A stretch of 29,288 nucleotides of DNA from an uncultured Clostridia bacterium (GCA_947623795.1 CANQHS010000002.1:1-29288); one strand, 5' to 3'; shown: positions 14,634-22,441, numbered from the stretch's first letter. Notes: generated from the sequence alone by a model not told the origin. Made by a program: numbers and translations.

Positions 14634-15423
14634 ATTTATTGGTGTTAGAAGATTTAAAATCGTTCACTATCTCTAATAGTATAGGGTCTAGGTAGCTTAA
14701 AGCTTCATTTTCAATGTGTTGTGGAACTCCATAGTAAGCACCAGCTATTGCTCCACATATAGCACCTGTAGTATCACAATCTCCACCAATGGACACACAA
14801 TTCCTTATGGCATCTTCAAAGTCGGTTGATATTAAAAAGCAGTAAATGGCTTGTGGCACACTGTCTTGGCAAGTCATTGTGTATTTATAATTTTGTTTTA
14901 AGTCGTTATAGTCAAAGTCTAGTGAATAGTAATTTTGTTCAACATAGGCTTTAATTTCTTCTTTGGATTTTTTGTTTAAAGCTAACCATACGGCAACAGC
15001 GGTAGCTTCAGCTCCTTTTATTCCCTCTGGGTGATTGTGTGTAACTTTTGTTACTTGTTCACTTAATTTCTTAACTGCTTTAAGGCTATTAGCAAAATAA
15101 GCAACAGGGCTAATTCTCATAGCAGAACCATTTCCAAGTGAATTATAAGGCTCAGGATTTTTGTTTATAAGCCACTGAAAGAACTTGTTTCCGTATCCAG
15201 CTTTCCAAAACATTTTTCCATATTCTTGCATACGTTTAATAGCATTTAAAGATAGTTTAGTATAATCTCCGTTACAATCTTTTAGTGCTAAATAAACAGC
15301 AAGCGTCATAACACTATCATCAGTGAAACGACAATCTTTTGAGAACAATGGAAAGTCTTTTGTTTTAATGTTATGAAACTCGTATTTAGAGCCAATTATG
15401 TCTCCAACAATAGCACCTATCAT
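14632..15423 (-). CDS. ADP-ribosylglycohydrolase family protein
   Basis: A 263-residue member of the DraG/ARH family, which removes ADP-ribose from proteins or nucleic acids using a two-metal site. The metal motifs are present: TDDS at 34-37 (FTDDSVMTLA) and GGDCDT at 213-218 (SIGGDCDTTG). The family's HNHPEG (129-134) and GNGSAMRI (97-104) are also seen. No membrane or export signal. It has its own promoter (TTGAGT-17-TATAAT) and AGAGG ribosome site, next to the integrase at the left end of the element. No ADP-ribosyltransferase toxin partner is recognised nearby, so it may reverse a host or phage modification or simply act on ADP-ribose; this is open. Confidence 0.9.
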   Translation of the reverse strand: MIGAIVGDIIGSKYEFHNIKTKDFPLFSKDCRFTDDSVMTLAVYLALKDCNGDYTKLSLNAIKRMQEYGKMFWKAGYGNKFFQWLINKNPEPYNSLGNGSAMRISPVAYFANSLKAVKKLSEQVTKVTHNHPEGIKGAEATAVAVWLALNKKSKEEIKAYVEQNYYSLDFDYNDLKQNYKYTMTCQDSVPQAIYCFLISTDFEDAIRNCVSIGGDCDTTGAICGAIAGAYYGVPQHIENEALSYLDPILLEIVNDFKSSNTNK

Positions 15424-15440
15424 TTTAACCTCTTAAGCTT

Positions 15441-15469
15441 ATTATATCACTTTTATGGCTATAACTCAA
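15441..15469 (-). promoter_or_regulatory. Promoter of the ADP-ribosylglycohydrolase gene
   Basis: TTGAGT (15469-15464), 17-bp spacer, TATAAT (15446-15441), with AGAGG before the start at 15423. Confidence 0.65.
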
Positions 15470-15473
15470 ATGT

Positions 15474-15680
15474 TTAGTTATGGTCGGTATTATACAAGTA
15501 TAGCTTAGTGTTGCTGTTGTAGGTCATTATCTCTACAACTTGTTTAAATGGCTTTAAATTGTGTGTGGTAAAGCAATAGTCAACGAAATCGTGTAGCTTT
15601 TGTAAAATCATTGTTCTGCATATAGATTTGAAATCGTTGTTAAATTCAATTAGCTGAAAAATAGGTACTTTTTCTTCCAT
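15474..15680 (-). CDS. Small hypothetical protein, 68 residues
   Basis: An ATG frame 13 bases downstream of the integrase stop, on the same strand. The product (start MEEKVPIFQLIEFNN) is soluble and mixed charged with several aromatic residues; no motif or family recognised. The ribosome site is weak, so it may depend on translation of the integrase gene. It ends before the ADP-ribosylglycohydrolase promoter. Confidence 0.5.
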   Translation of the reverse strand: MEEKVPIFQLIEFNNDFKSICRTMILQKLHDFVDYCFTTHNLKPFKQVVEIMTYNSNTKLYLYNTDHN

Positions 15681-15693
15681 ATTATTTATTGAG

Positions 15694-17106
15694 TTAACTA
15701 ATTAAGTAGTTGTTATAAATTTCAGCAGCTTCATCGTCTTGTGATTTAAGAGAGTGTGTGTAAATATCAAAAGTAATTTTTTCATTTGCGTGTCCAGCTC
15801 TTGTTGAAACTACTTTTAATGGAATTCCAGCATTTATTTGATTTGTAATACAAGTGTGGCGGATTTCGTGTGGAGTTATAAGTTTAAAACCATGCTTTAA
15901 ATTAAAGTCTTTCAACCATTTATCAATAGTGCAAGGGTTCATTGGTTTTCCATTATCTCTAATAAATAGTCTGTCGGTGTTTTCCCATAAATCTCCATGC
16001 AACTCTTTTTGCTTATCGTACCACAACTTATATTCAGCAAGCACATTTAGCATTTGTTCTGGTAGTTTTAAACTTCTTTTAGAGGTTTTTGTTTTTGTAC
16101 CTTTCGTTACAATTCCAAAACTTCTTAAATAAAGGCTATTATGTGTAACACTTAATGTTTGGTTATCAAAGTCTATATCTCTCCAACTTAAACCACAAAC
16201 TTCTGCTTTTCGTAAACCTAAAAAGATTAGTAAAGAGAAGATTGTTTTTTTCTTTTGGTGTGGCTCATTTAAAACTGCTTTTACAAACTCTTTTGATTCG
16301 TTGGCATCGAACACTTCTTTAGGGTGAGACGTTCCTGTGATTGGTCTAGTAAAGTCTTTTGAGGCATAATTATGTTCAACAAGTTGTTCTCGTTTTGCTT
16401 CACCTAATATAACAACTAATATAGTTCTAATTCCAGCATTGGTTGATTTGGCATATTTGGTTTCAATTTGCTTAACGTCAAAGCATTTAGAAAGGGGTAT
16501 ATTAAAATATTTGCAAATTGCTTTTGCTGTGGAAATATTTACAACTTTTCCTATTGTAGTTGCAACATTTAATGTGTGTCGTTCAATTCCACATAAACTA
16601 GCTATTTTGTTTTTGCATTGTTTAACATCTATTATGTCATATAAAGATTTTTTAACGGTTACTACTTGTTTTTTATAAGTTCTTGTGCATAAATAATCGT
16701 AAAACTTTTGCACCATACTTGGATTTATTTTTCTAATTAGGCATTGACCAAAGTTTTGATTAATTACTTTTAAGGCATTTAAGGCTCTTTCATAATAAGA
16801 GTAAGCTTCAGGGTTGCGAAGTAATATTCTGTTTAACCACTGCGTTGAATATTCTTCAAAGGTTATATTATTTTCTTCAACAAATAAACCAACTGATTTT
16901 TTCTCTACTTGCTTAATAAATTCAAGTTCTGCTTTCTTTCGTTCATATTCTATCTCTTTGTGAGATAGTCCATGCGGAATTTTCCATGTCTTAGTATATT
17001 GCTTTGGCTGTTCGGTTAAAGGGTCTTTTCCCATACAAAAGAAACGATAAGAAATTAGCTCTCCATTTTTATTTCGTCTTTCGTAGCAATTTTTGTTGTT
17101 TTTCAT
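15694..17106 (-). CDS. int: Tyrosine recombinase (integrase) with XRE-like insertion
   Basis: A 470-residue integrase that should move the element in and out of the tRNA-Thr anticodon loop. The N-terminal ~70 residues resemble the arm-binding region of Tn916-like integrases. The core-binding domain (from ~80) is interrupted at about 157-212 by a segment resembling an XRE-type HTH (VNISTAKAICKYFNIPLSKC). The catalytic domain has R299 (FLGLRKAEV), a Lys near 340, H413 and R416 (TPHEIRHT), H439 (AGHANEKIT) and nucleophile Y449 (IYTHSL), so it looks active. Start 17106 has AAAGGAG upstream. The promoter carries the operator shared with the xre/rep region. The insertion makes the protein longer than the usual ~400 residues. 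Confidence 0.95.
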   Translation of the reverse strand: MKNNKNCYERRNKNGELISYRFFCMGKDPLTEQPKQYTKTWKIPHGLSHKEIEYERKKAELEFIKQVEKKSVGLFVEENNITFEEYSTQWLNRILLRNPEAYSYYERALNALKVINQNFGQCLIRKINPSMVQKFYDYLCTRTYKKQVVTVKKSLYDIIDVKQCKNKIASLCGIERHTLNVATTIGKVVNISTAKAICKYFNIPLSKCFDVKQIETKYAKSTNAGIRTILVVILGEAKREQLVEHNYASKDFTRPITGTSHPKEVFDANESKEFVKAVLNEPHQKKKTIFSLLIFLGLRKAEVCGLSWRDIDFDNQTLSVTHNSLYLRSFGIVTKGTKTKTSKRSLKLPEQMLNVLAEYKLWYDKQKELHGDLWENTDRLFIRDNGKPMNPCTIDKWLKDFNLKHGFKLITPHEIRHTCITNQINAGIPLKVVSTRAGHANEKITFDIYTHSLKSQDDEAAEIYNNYLIS

Positions 17107-17168
17107 CTTAGTTCTCCTTTCACATAATATACACTCATAAATTAAAAAGAAAACATTTTTGTAATTTG

Positions 17169-17184
17169 TACCAATGTTTTGGTA
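17169..17184. promoter_or_regulatory. Operator at the integrase promoter
   Basis: TACCAATGTTTTGGTA, a TACCA-N6-TGGTA palindrome covering the predicted start of integrase transcription. It matches 14 of 16 bases of the site at 22751-22766. Confidence 0.7.
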
Positions 17185-17189
17185 TTTAT

Positions 17190-17220
17190 ATTATAAGAGA
17201 GCTCGACAAAAATCGTAGGG
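17190..17220 (-). promoter_or_regulatory. Integrase promoter with element-specific upstream block
   Basis: TATAAT (17195-17190) on the minus strand with no standard -35. The upstream block CCCTACGATTTTTGT (17220-17206) is shared, at the same distance, with the promoter at 18690-18720. Confidence 0.5.
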
Positions 17221-17229
17221 ATTTTTTTT

Positions 17230-17260
17230 CAAAAATAAAAAAGATTGCTAGTAGCAATCT
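17230..17260 (-). terminator. Terminator of the 289-residue protein gene
   Basis: AGATTGCT (17260-17253) and AGCAATCT (17249-17242) with a T-rich tail on the minus strand, 4 bases after the stop at 17265. Confidence 0.8.
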
Positions 17261-17264
17261 AAGT

Positions 17265-18134
17265 TTAATTTAGTATAGGAACGGCGTGTTCATAAAAGTC
17301 TAATAAGGTAAATTTAACAGGAACTATGGAATCTAATTCTGCTTGCGTGCAGTTTTTGAATAATAATTCTTCACAATGTTTATGCAAGTCAGTGGCAATT
17401 CCAAACATACTAGTTTTACTTTTTGCTTTAAATGTTCCAACTATGTCTATAATGTCGAGGGTAATTAATTGCATTGTTTTTGATTTTCCAAGTGCACAGT
17501 CAACTTCATTTAACCATAGGCAATCATAACCACCAAATTTTAATATATCTTCGTTGGTATTGCTTTTATCTTGTTTGACTCGTTCTTTTTTAGTTTCTAA
17601 CCATTTTTGGTAGGCTGGAGAGCTTTCATTATATTTAACTTGAAAAGCTAATCGTATTCCAACTTCGTTTGGATTTGCTCCAACTTTAAATGCTCCACTA
17701 CCATTAATATATCTAAAATTTCGTGTTTGAAAATAATCTCTTAACAAGTAGTTGCCAAAGCACTCATACGACGGCTTTAAACCATTTTTTAATGCTTGCT
17801 CTGACACTTTTGAAAATATATATGGTCTAAAAATTTCTGAATCAAATATGCTTAAATATTCTTTATGGCTAGGTATATAAGCTTTTAATGTGATGTCTGT
17901 AGGTACATCGTCATATTTAAGTTTTAAATCTTCTTCGCTAGCTTTTATGTTGTCTGAGATTTGTTTAACTTTTTTCTTTATTAAAGAGAGTAGTGTTTTA
18001 TATTCTTCTAAGTCAAGACAAAATTCAAGGCTACCATTAGCTAAATCAATGGCAGTAAAAGCGTGGTATAAGCAATCATAAATTTGTTCTTGGTTTTTGT
18101 TCCTTAGGCTTAAATCGTCAATATATAAATTCAT
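17265..18134 (-). CDS. Hypothetical element protein, 289 residues
   Basis: I do not recognise this protein. It is soluble, without signal peptide or membrane helix, and rich in Lys, Asp and Leu; it may bind or pair with the product of the gene just upstream, since the two lie 21 bases apart on one strand and share a promoter. Notable segments are the start MNLYIDDLSLRN, an aromatic stretch NFRYINGSGAFKVG near residue 140, and a C-terminal half with GGYDCLWLNEVDCALGKSK. The ribosome site is GAGGTG. A terminator ends the unit before the integrase promoter. Defence or anti-defence cargo is a guess from location only. Confidence 0.75.
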   Translation of the reverse strand: MNLYIDDLSLRNKNQEQIYDCLYHAFTAIDLANGSLEFCLDLEEYKTLLSLIKKKVKQISDNIKASEEDLKLKYDDVPTDITLKAYIPSHKEYLSIFDSEIFRPYIFSKVSEQALKNGLKPSYECFGNYLLRDYFQTRNFRYINGSGAFKVGANPNEVGIRLAFQVKYNESSPAYQKWLETKKERVKQDKSNTNEDILKFGGYDCLWLNEVDCALGKSKTMQLITLDIIDIVGTFKAKSKTSMFGIATDLHKHCEELLFKNCTQAELDSIVPVKFTLLDFYEHAVPILN

Positions 18135-18155
18135 TTACACCTCACACATAACTCA

Positions 18156-18653
18156 TTAGAGTATCTTTACATACCTTTCTCTATCTTGGAAATAGCTAGG
18201 TCTTGGTGGCTCAACTTGATATAATTCAAATGTTTTGTTTGATTGTGCTATTTCATTGCTAATGGTAGAGAATAGTTCTTTTAGATTATTAGGGATAAAT
18301 TCTTTAAATTCAAACACTTTGTCTATTTTATTTGTTTCTAAATTAATTTTCTTCCAATTTGTTTTGTCTTTAATGATTAGGGCGGACAAGTTTAGTTCTC
18401 TTGCTAATTTTTTTGCTTGCCTTTTCGTTATATTATGAACTAACAAAACTCTTTCATCGAGTTTAAACTCATTGTCTATTTGGCAAATAAATTCAGTGTA
18501 AGCAAATTTAAGCATTTGAATTTTGCTTTTTGCTATTGAATAGTTTGAGCAATGTAATAAAATTGCACAATTTTGCTCTTCGCTTAATCTTTTACATAGC
18601 GAATTTGCTATGGTTTCAGTTTGATTAATTGTTTCATGGGAGTTATATTTCAT
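18156..18653 (-). CDS. Hypothetical element protein, 165 residues
   Basis: No family recognised. It is soluble, with an alpha/beta look: CAILLHCSNYSIAKSKIQML near residue 30, then RVLLVHNITKRQAKKLAREL near 70, and a C-terminus ending PPRPSYFQDRERYVKIL. The ribosome site is AAAGGA. It is first in a two-gene unit with the 289-residue protein. Its promoter shares an upstream block with the integrase promoter but has a different palindrome at the -10, TGTCTTAT-N10-ATAAGACA, pointing to separate control. Confidence 0.75.
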   Translation of the reverse strand: MKYNSHETINQTETIANSLCKRLSEEQNCAILLHCSNYSIAKSKIQMLKFAYTEFICQIDNEFKLDERVLLVHNITKRQAKKLARELNLSALIIKDKTNWKKINLETNKIDKVFEFKEFIPNNLKELFSTISNEIAQSNKTFELYQVEPPRPSYFQDRERYVKIL

Positions 18654-18674
18654 TGCTATATTTCCTTTTAAAAA

Positions 18675-18720
18675 TGTCTTATTAAATTAATTATAAGACA
18701 CTTTTACGAAAATCGTTAGG
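18675..18720 (-). promoter_or_regulatory. Promoter and operator of the two-gene cargo unit
   Basis: TATAAT at 18695-18690 (minus) with upstream block CCTAACGATTTTCGT (18720-18706). A perfect inverted repeat TGTCTTAT (18675-18682) / ATAAGACA (18693-18700) overlaps the -10. Confidence 0.55.
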
Positions 18721-18753
18721 ATTTTAATTTATTTCTTTCAGTCGTAAATATAA

Positions 18754-19416
18754 TTAAGGGTTTTCTTTTTCACTGTCTTTTGGTGTTGGTGGCATAGGCT
18801 CTAACAAATTGGTTATTGGATTAATAAACACTGGCGAATTATTATAGTGTATAAAATCTTCTAACAATTTTAAAAGAAGTTTTTTACCTGCGGTTTCATT
18901 AGTTATTTTACGGCAAAATAGTTCATAGTAGGCTAGGGTGTAGTAGGGCGACAATAAATCTTCTGCACGATTTGTTTTGTTGTAAATGATAATTTGAAAT
19001 GGTTGCCACTCTTTATACATTTCTTCTAAACAAGCTGTCTTTGTTTCAAAACCTTTGCTTTTATAGTCAATATCAGGTAAAGTGTGCAAAACAAATTGTT
19101 TCAATTTATCTTCTGGTACATCGGCATTTTTTAATTTCATGTACTTTAAGTGTAAATTATAAATATCTTCTTTATTTCCAACATTGTTGTTTTTAATTGA
19201 ATTATCAAACCACCAAATTGCAGAATCAAATGTGTTTAGCTCAAACACTCTATAAAGCTTTTGATTCATGGTTAAACTTTTATCATTAATTATTTTTTTA
19301 AATTTCTTTTCGTCAGGCAATTTGTTGTAGCACATTTTCTTTAGCGTTTTAAAACTATCTCCGACTTGAGTAAATATTTGTTTATAAGCATTTCCTATTG
19401 CTTTAAATATTCCCAT
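18754..19416 (-). CDS. Hypothetical element protein, 220 residues
   Basis: Not recognised. A soluble, mostly helical-looking protein rich in Lys and Tyr, without signal peptide. The first ~35 residues (MGIFKAIGNAYKQIFTQVG) look amphipathic and could touch membrane. The C-terminus is a Pro-rich, charged tail (EPMPPTPKDSEKENP). It is third in a unit with the DNA glycosylase-like and 75-residue genes; its ribosome site AGAGGT overlaps the stop codon of the preceding gene, so translation should be coupled. Confidence 0.75.
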   Translation of the reverse strand: MGIFKAIGNAYKQIFTQVGDSFKTLKKMCYNKLPDEKKFKKIINDKSLTMNQKLYRVFELNTFDSAIWWFDNSIKNNNVGNKEDIYNLHLKYMKLKNADVPEDKLKQFVLHTLPDIDYKSKGFETKTACLEEMYKEWQPFQIIIYNKTNRAEDLLSPYYTLAYYELFCRKITNETAGKKLLLKLLEDFIHYNNSPVFINPITNLLEPMPPTPKDSEKENP

Positions 19417-19425
19417 AGTGTACCT

Positions 19426-19653
19426 CTACATTTTGCCTTCGGCTTTTAAAACTTCTGAGTAACCAATATCTCCTGTAGGTCCCATTTTCCCACTTAATGG
19501 TCCACTCATCCAATACCAACGATTTAATGTTCTATCAAATCTTCCAATATAACCTTTTGTGTGACCAAAATATTGGATTTCTTTTCCGGTATCAAGTGAA
19601 TAACCTACCGTGAATCCTCTGCTGTCTTTAATTTCATTTCTTATGTAACTCAT
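19426..19653 (-). CDS. Small protein resembling the beta-flower type, 75 residues
   Basis: A short protein rich in Gly, Tyr and Trp with repeated strand-turn units (GFTVGYSLDTGKEIQYFG, then GYIGRFDRTLNRWYWM). This pattern recalls the small '4-fold beta flower' proteins, in which short repeats with aromatic residues form a barrel; the assignment is tentative. A GPTGDIGYSEVLKAEG end follows. It has a clear AAAGGAG ribosome site and lies 12 bases after the glycosylase-like gene and 9 bases before the 220-residue gene. No function can be given. Confidence 0.65.
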   Translation of the reverse strand: MSYIRNEIKDSRGFTVGYSLDTGKEIQYFGHTKGYIGRFDRTLNRWYWMSGPLSGKMGPTGDIGYSEVLKAEGKM

Positions 19654-19665
19654 AATTAACTCCTT

Positions 19666-20325
19666 TTATATTTTCTCTCTTTTTATATAAGACAAGATTG
19701 CTTTTTTCAAATATCTGCTTTGAACTCCACACTCTACACACGTTCTAGGAAGAGCATAGCTTTCATCAAGGACAATTTCATTATCTTTGAGTTTATAAAT
19801 AGGGTTGTTACCACACAACTTTATATAGTGCTGAATAGGTTTACTATATGTTGGAGATACTGATAATAAAGCACCTTGCCATTGTTCACTATCAAAAGTT
19901 GCATTTACAGCACTTGTGTGAGGGACGACTATGGCGTCTAGAGATAATCTATCGTAGTGCTTTTTGTAGAGTTCAAATGCTGTCTTACCATTAAAAATAA
20001 TAAGTTCAATTTTGGTTTTATTCAAAAGTTCAGTTAGATTGTTGAATTCTGGATTTTTTATAGAAGAGTCTTTTGAACTTTCTATCTCACAGATGTTTAT
20101 CAAATCCCATAGGGCAATATCTTCGTTGTATAATAAGTCGAGTTTCTTAGTATAAGAATCTGGCATATTAACTCCGTTATACTCACATATCACTTTCCAA
20201 AATCTATTGCGATTGTCAGCATAATATTCTTTCTTTTCTCTACTTTTTACTGAGGGGAATGTTCCAAGTATTAGAACTCTGCTATTTTTAGTATAAATAG
20301 GTGCTAAACCTTTCTCTCTTCTCAT
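19666..20325 (-). CDS. Hypoxanthine/uracil-DNA glycosylase-like protein (UDG family 6 type)
   Basis: A 219-residue member of the uracil-DNA glycosylase superfamily, closest by motif to the DNA-deoxyinosine (hypoxanthine) glycosylases, which cut deaminated adenine out of DNA to begin base-excision repair. Motif 1 is LILGTFPS (18-25), followed by YYADNRNRFW (34-43). Motif 2 reads VPHTSAVN (134-141), where the family usually has LPSTSPAN. The last ~55 residues are an extension beyond the usual ~160, with a CVEC pair at 196-199 and a Lys-rich end. The promoter is TTGACT-18-TATAAT and the ribosome site AAGGAG. It leads a three-gene cargo unit. Exact substrate is uncertain. Confidence 0.82.
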   Translation of the reverse strand: MRREKGLAPIYTKNSRVLILGTFPSVKSREKKEYYADNRNRFWKVICEYNGVNMPDSYTKKLDLLYNEDIALWDLINICEIESSKDSSIKNPEFNNLTELLNKTKIELIIFNGKTAFELYKKHYDRLSLDAIVVPHTSAVNATFDSEQWQGALLSVSPTYSKPIQHYIKLCGNNPIYKLKDNEIVLDESYALPRTCVECGVQSRYLKKAILSYIKREKI

Positions 20326-20372
20326 TTACCAATGCTCCTTTTTATAGTTAATATCTCGTATCAACTTTAACT

Positions 20373-20402
20373 ATTATAACATACGATAGTTATTCAAGTC
20401 AA
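20373..20402 (-). promoter_or_regulatory. Promoter of the glycosylase cargo unit
   Basis: TTGACT (20402-20397), 18-bp spacer, TATAAT (20378-20373) on the minus strand. Confidence 0.6.
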
Positions 20403-20408
20403 CAAAAA

Positions 20409-20423
20409 TCACACTATATGTGA
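20409..20423. promoter_or_regulatory. Palindrome between the glycosylase unit and the XRE gene
   Basis: TCACA-CTATA-TGTGA, a perfect inverted repeat just upstream of the minus-strand -35. It may be an operator for the divergent XRE protein. Confidence 0.4.
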
Positions 20424-20499
20424 ATATTTCTAAAAAATAATAAGTATAGAGTGCGATTTGGCATAGTACATTGAGTACCTTTTTAAAGCGAATTAATTT

Positions 20500-20505
20500 T
20501 ATAAT
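20500..20505 (+). promoter_or_regulatory. -10 box of the XRE gene at 20512
   Basis: TATAAT, then 6 nt to ATG 20512. No good -35 at 17 bp. Confidence 0.45.
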
Positions 20506-20511
20506 TTTCGT

Positions 20512-20886
20512 ATGAAAGGAAAGGTTATAGGTATGAAAAAAGTCGATATAGGTTATAACATTTCAAACAACGAACCAAGAGTGCTTAATGAGTTTGGATT
20601 AAATATCATTGCAAAAATAATCTATTTTAGAAAGCGTGCAAATCTTTCTCAAAAGGCTCTTTCAATTGACATTAATATGAATGTTGGCTATATCAACAGG
20701 CTAGAGAGTAAAAAGGATTTTTTACCTAGCTTAGACGTTTTAAAACGTATCATTGACGTTTGTGGCATTACGGTTGAACATTTCTTTTATTCAGACATAG
20801 AGCATTATGAGGGAGATAAAGTTATAATTGATAAGCTGAAAAATTTACCAAATGACAAACGAGAAGCACTGCTAAAATTGTTATAA
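20512..20886 (+). CDS. XRE family transcriptional regulator
   Basis: A 124-residue regulator with a Cro/CI-type HTH at residues ~30-90 (LSQKALSIDINMNVGYINRLES, seen as LSQKALSIDINMN then VGYINRLES), ending SLDVLKRIIDVCGITVEHFF. The tail (~95-124) is short, so it probably only dimerises. Two starts are possible: ATG 20512, exactly 6 nt after a TATAAT (leaderless), or ATG 20533, preceded by AAAGGAAAGG and giving a product of 117 residues. It is divergent from the glycosylase cargo unit, with a TCACA-N5-TGTGA palindrome between, and may repress that unit and itself. Confidence 0.88.
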   Translation: MKGKVIGMKKVDIGYNISNNEPRVLNEFGLNIIAKIIYFRKRANLSQKALSIDINMNVGYINRLESKKDFLPSLDVLKRIIDVCGITVEHFFYSDIEHYEGDKVIIDKLKNLPNDKREALLKLL

Positions 20887-20887
20887 A

Positions 20888-20917
20888 AAAGGCACTATAA
20901 TAATATAGTGCTTTTTA
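20888..20917 (+). terminator. Terminator of the XRE gene
   Basis: GCACTATA (20892-20899) and TATAGTGC (20904-20911) followed by five T. Confidence 0.85.
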
Positions 20918-20969
20918 ATTTAAAAGGTTTACAAATTCCTTGACTTATCAATATGAAACATCTAATTTT

Positions 20970-21374
20970 TTAATGGACATTTCTTAATGGGCATTTTCTT
21001 TTAAAAATCGTCTCATACTCACTTTCAAAAATTAGTAAGTGTAAAAATTCACCCACAACAAAATAAATAGGTTCTTTAATATCTGGCGTGGAGAGTTTAA
21101 ATACTACATGACTTTTATTACAATGAGTATATTGAGGTTGAATCATTAATCGTAAAATGCATTCTAACCAGTTTCTACACATCATAGCCAAATCACTATC
21201 TTCTCTTGTAGCATCCCATAGATTGTTTGAACATAAGTACCAAAACTCCCAATAATTTCTAGCTTTAGTGTCTCTGACACTTACAAGTTTATTACATTTT
21301 TCACAAAGATACACACCATACTTTTTTTCATCTTGTATAGTGCAATTATCTTTACCGCATAAATTACATTTCAT
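20970..21374 (-). CDS. Zinc-ribbon-like hypothetical protein
   Basis: A 134-residue protein starting with two Cys pairs, C3-xx-C6 (CNLC) and C24-xx-C27 (CEKC), a likely zinc ribbon. The remainder has several Trp (NYWEFWYLCSNNLW) and a hydrophobic C-terminal part, but no family is recognised. Its ribosome site AAGGAGG overlaps the rep stop codon region and the gap is only 11 bases, so it is co-translated with rep and is probably an accessory of replication or copy control, by context. Confidence 0.7.
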   Translation of the reverse strand: MKCNLCGKDNCTIQDEKKYGVYLCEKCNKLVSVRDTKARNYWEFWYLCSNNLWDATREDSDLAMMCRNWLECILRLMIQPQYTHCNKSHVVFKLSTPDIKEPIYFVVGEFLHLLIFESEYETIFKRKCPLRNVH

Positions 21375-21385
21375 ATTTTTCCTCC

Positions 21386-22378
21386 TTATAATAAATAATG
21401 TTTGTCTGAATCAATGGTAATATCCACCGGTATTTTCCTCTGCTGAATAGCAGGTATACCACGTCTAAAAAAATATATAGTAGTGTGTATGAGGCTGTCA
21501 AATTCCTCACCATGTCCTTCCACTAAATATTGGTCTTTCGGCGGACAATCAGATACAATTACAACTTTTGTAAAACAAGCGGGTTTGTTCTTATAACGAC
21601 AAGGTATTTTCATAGGTTGTCCACTAACAATTTGTTTTAAAAAATTAAAGTCAAGGTTGCTCTTAAAATTATCCAAAAGCAACACATCTTGTCCGTCATA
21701 ATCGTCAAACCATTTACAACTTTCATAACCGGCATTACAATAAACATTTTCAAACCCATAAGTTTGATAAACATACCTCGTTTTGCCCACTTGAGGTTCA
21801 CCATAAATATAAATAACCTCAATAAGTCTAAAGGTCTTCATATAGTCTTTTGATTTATACTCCAAGGCCATATTATTAACAAAGTTTTCGTGTTTAGCAT
21901 ACGAATTTGGATAGGCCTCGAAGATTTGGGTGTTGCTTGCACCTTGTTCTTTCATATCAACCATATCAATCAAGTCATTTCTTTTTCCACCAATTGAGAA
22001 AACTCCAAATTCATAAATTTTTCCGATTTGCGTATCCTTTTTGTTGTTGTGGGAACCCACTTTTTTTACATACTCAACACATTTAATACGCGGTCCCTTT
22101 CGAGAAGCTAAATGAGCATTAACACCAATAGTTTCTTGTGAGAATTTGTTTTTCATTGTTGAGAACTTTTTAGGTTGATTAAATTCAATGTACCCTTGAT
22201 AGTGTGGTGTACCATTTGGGTTATTATTTGTACCATGACCTTTTTCTTTAACAAACACAAAGTATTTGACGTTTGGTAGAGATTTAAGATAGTCATAGAA
22301 CTCGGTTTCAGATTGGGTTGGATTGTTCACTGTAAAAGCCCAATCTCTTGCTTGAATATCTTTAAAATATTCGTTCAT
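21386..22378 (-). CDS. rep: CRESS-type replication initiator (HUH endonuclease + SF3 helicase)
   Basis: A 330-residue rolling-circle Rep like those of CRESS-DNA viruses and related bacterial plasmids. The nickase domain has motif I WAFTVNNP (13-20), motif II HYQGYIEF (59-66, one His then Gln) and motif III EYVKK with Tyr103 as nucleophile and Lys106. The superfamily 3 helicase has Walker A GEPQVGKT (193-200), Walker B VLLLDNF (232-238), motif C VIVSDCPP (273-280, Asp where Asn is usual) and FFRRGIP (303-309) as likely arginine finger. I chose ATG 22378, with AAAGGAG upstream; the frame is open 13 codons further. It follows the excisionase-like gene and precedes the zinc-ribbon gene, so all three form one operon. 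Confidence 0.92.
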   Translation of the reverse strand: MNEYFKDIQARDWAFTVNNPTQSETEFYDYLKSLPNVKYFVFVKEKGHGTNNNPNGTPHYQGYIEFNQPKKFSTMKNKFSQETIGVNAHLASRKGPRIKCVEYVKKVGSHNNKKDTQIGKIYEFGVFSIGGKRNDLIDMVDMKEQGASNTQIFEAYPNSYAKHENFVNNMALEYKSKDYMKTFRLIEVIYIYGEPQVGKTRYVYQTYGFENVYCNAGYESCKWFDDYDGQDVLLLDNFKSNLDFNFLKQIVSGQPMKIPCRYKNKPACFTKVVIVSDCPPKDQYLVEGHGEEFDSLIHTTIYFFRRGIPAIQQRKIPVDITIDSDKHYLL

Positions 22379-22441
22379 AATATTTTCTCCTTTAATTTTC
22401 TTTTTTTTTGAATACAAAATACATAAGTTATTTAAGTAATA

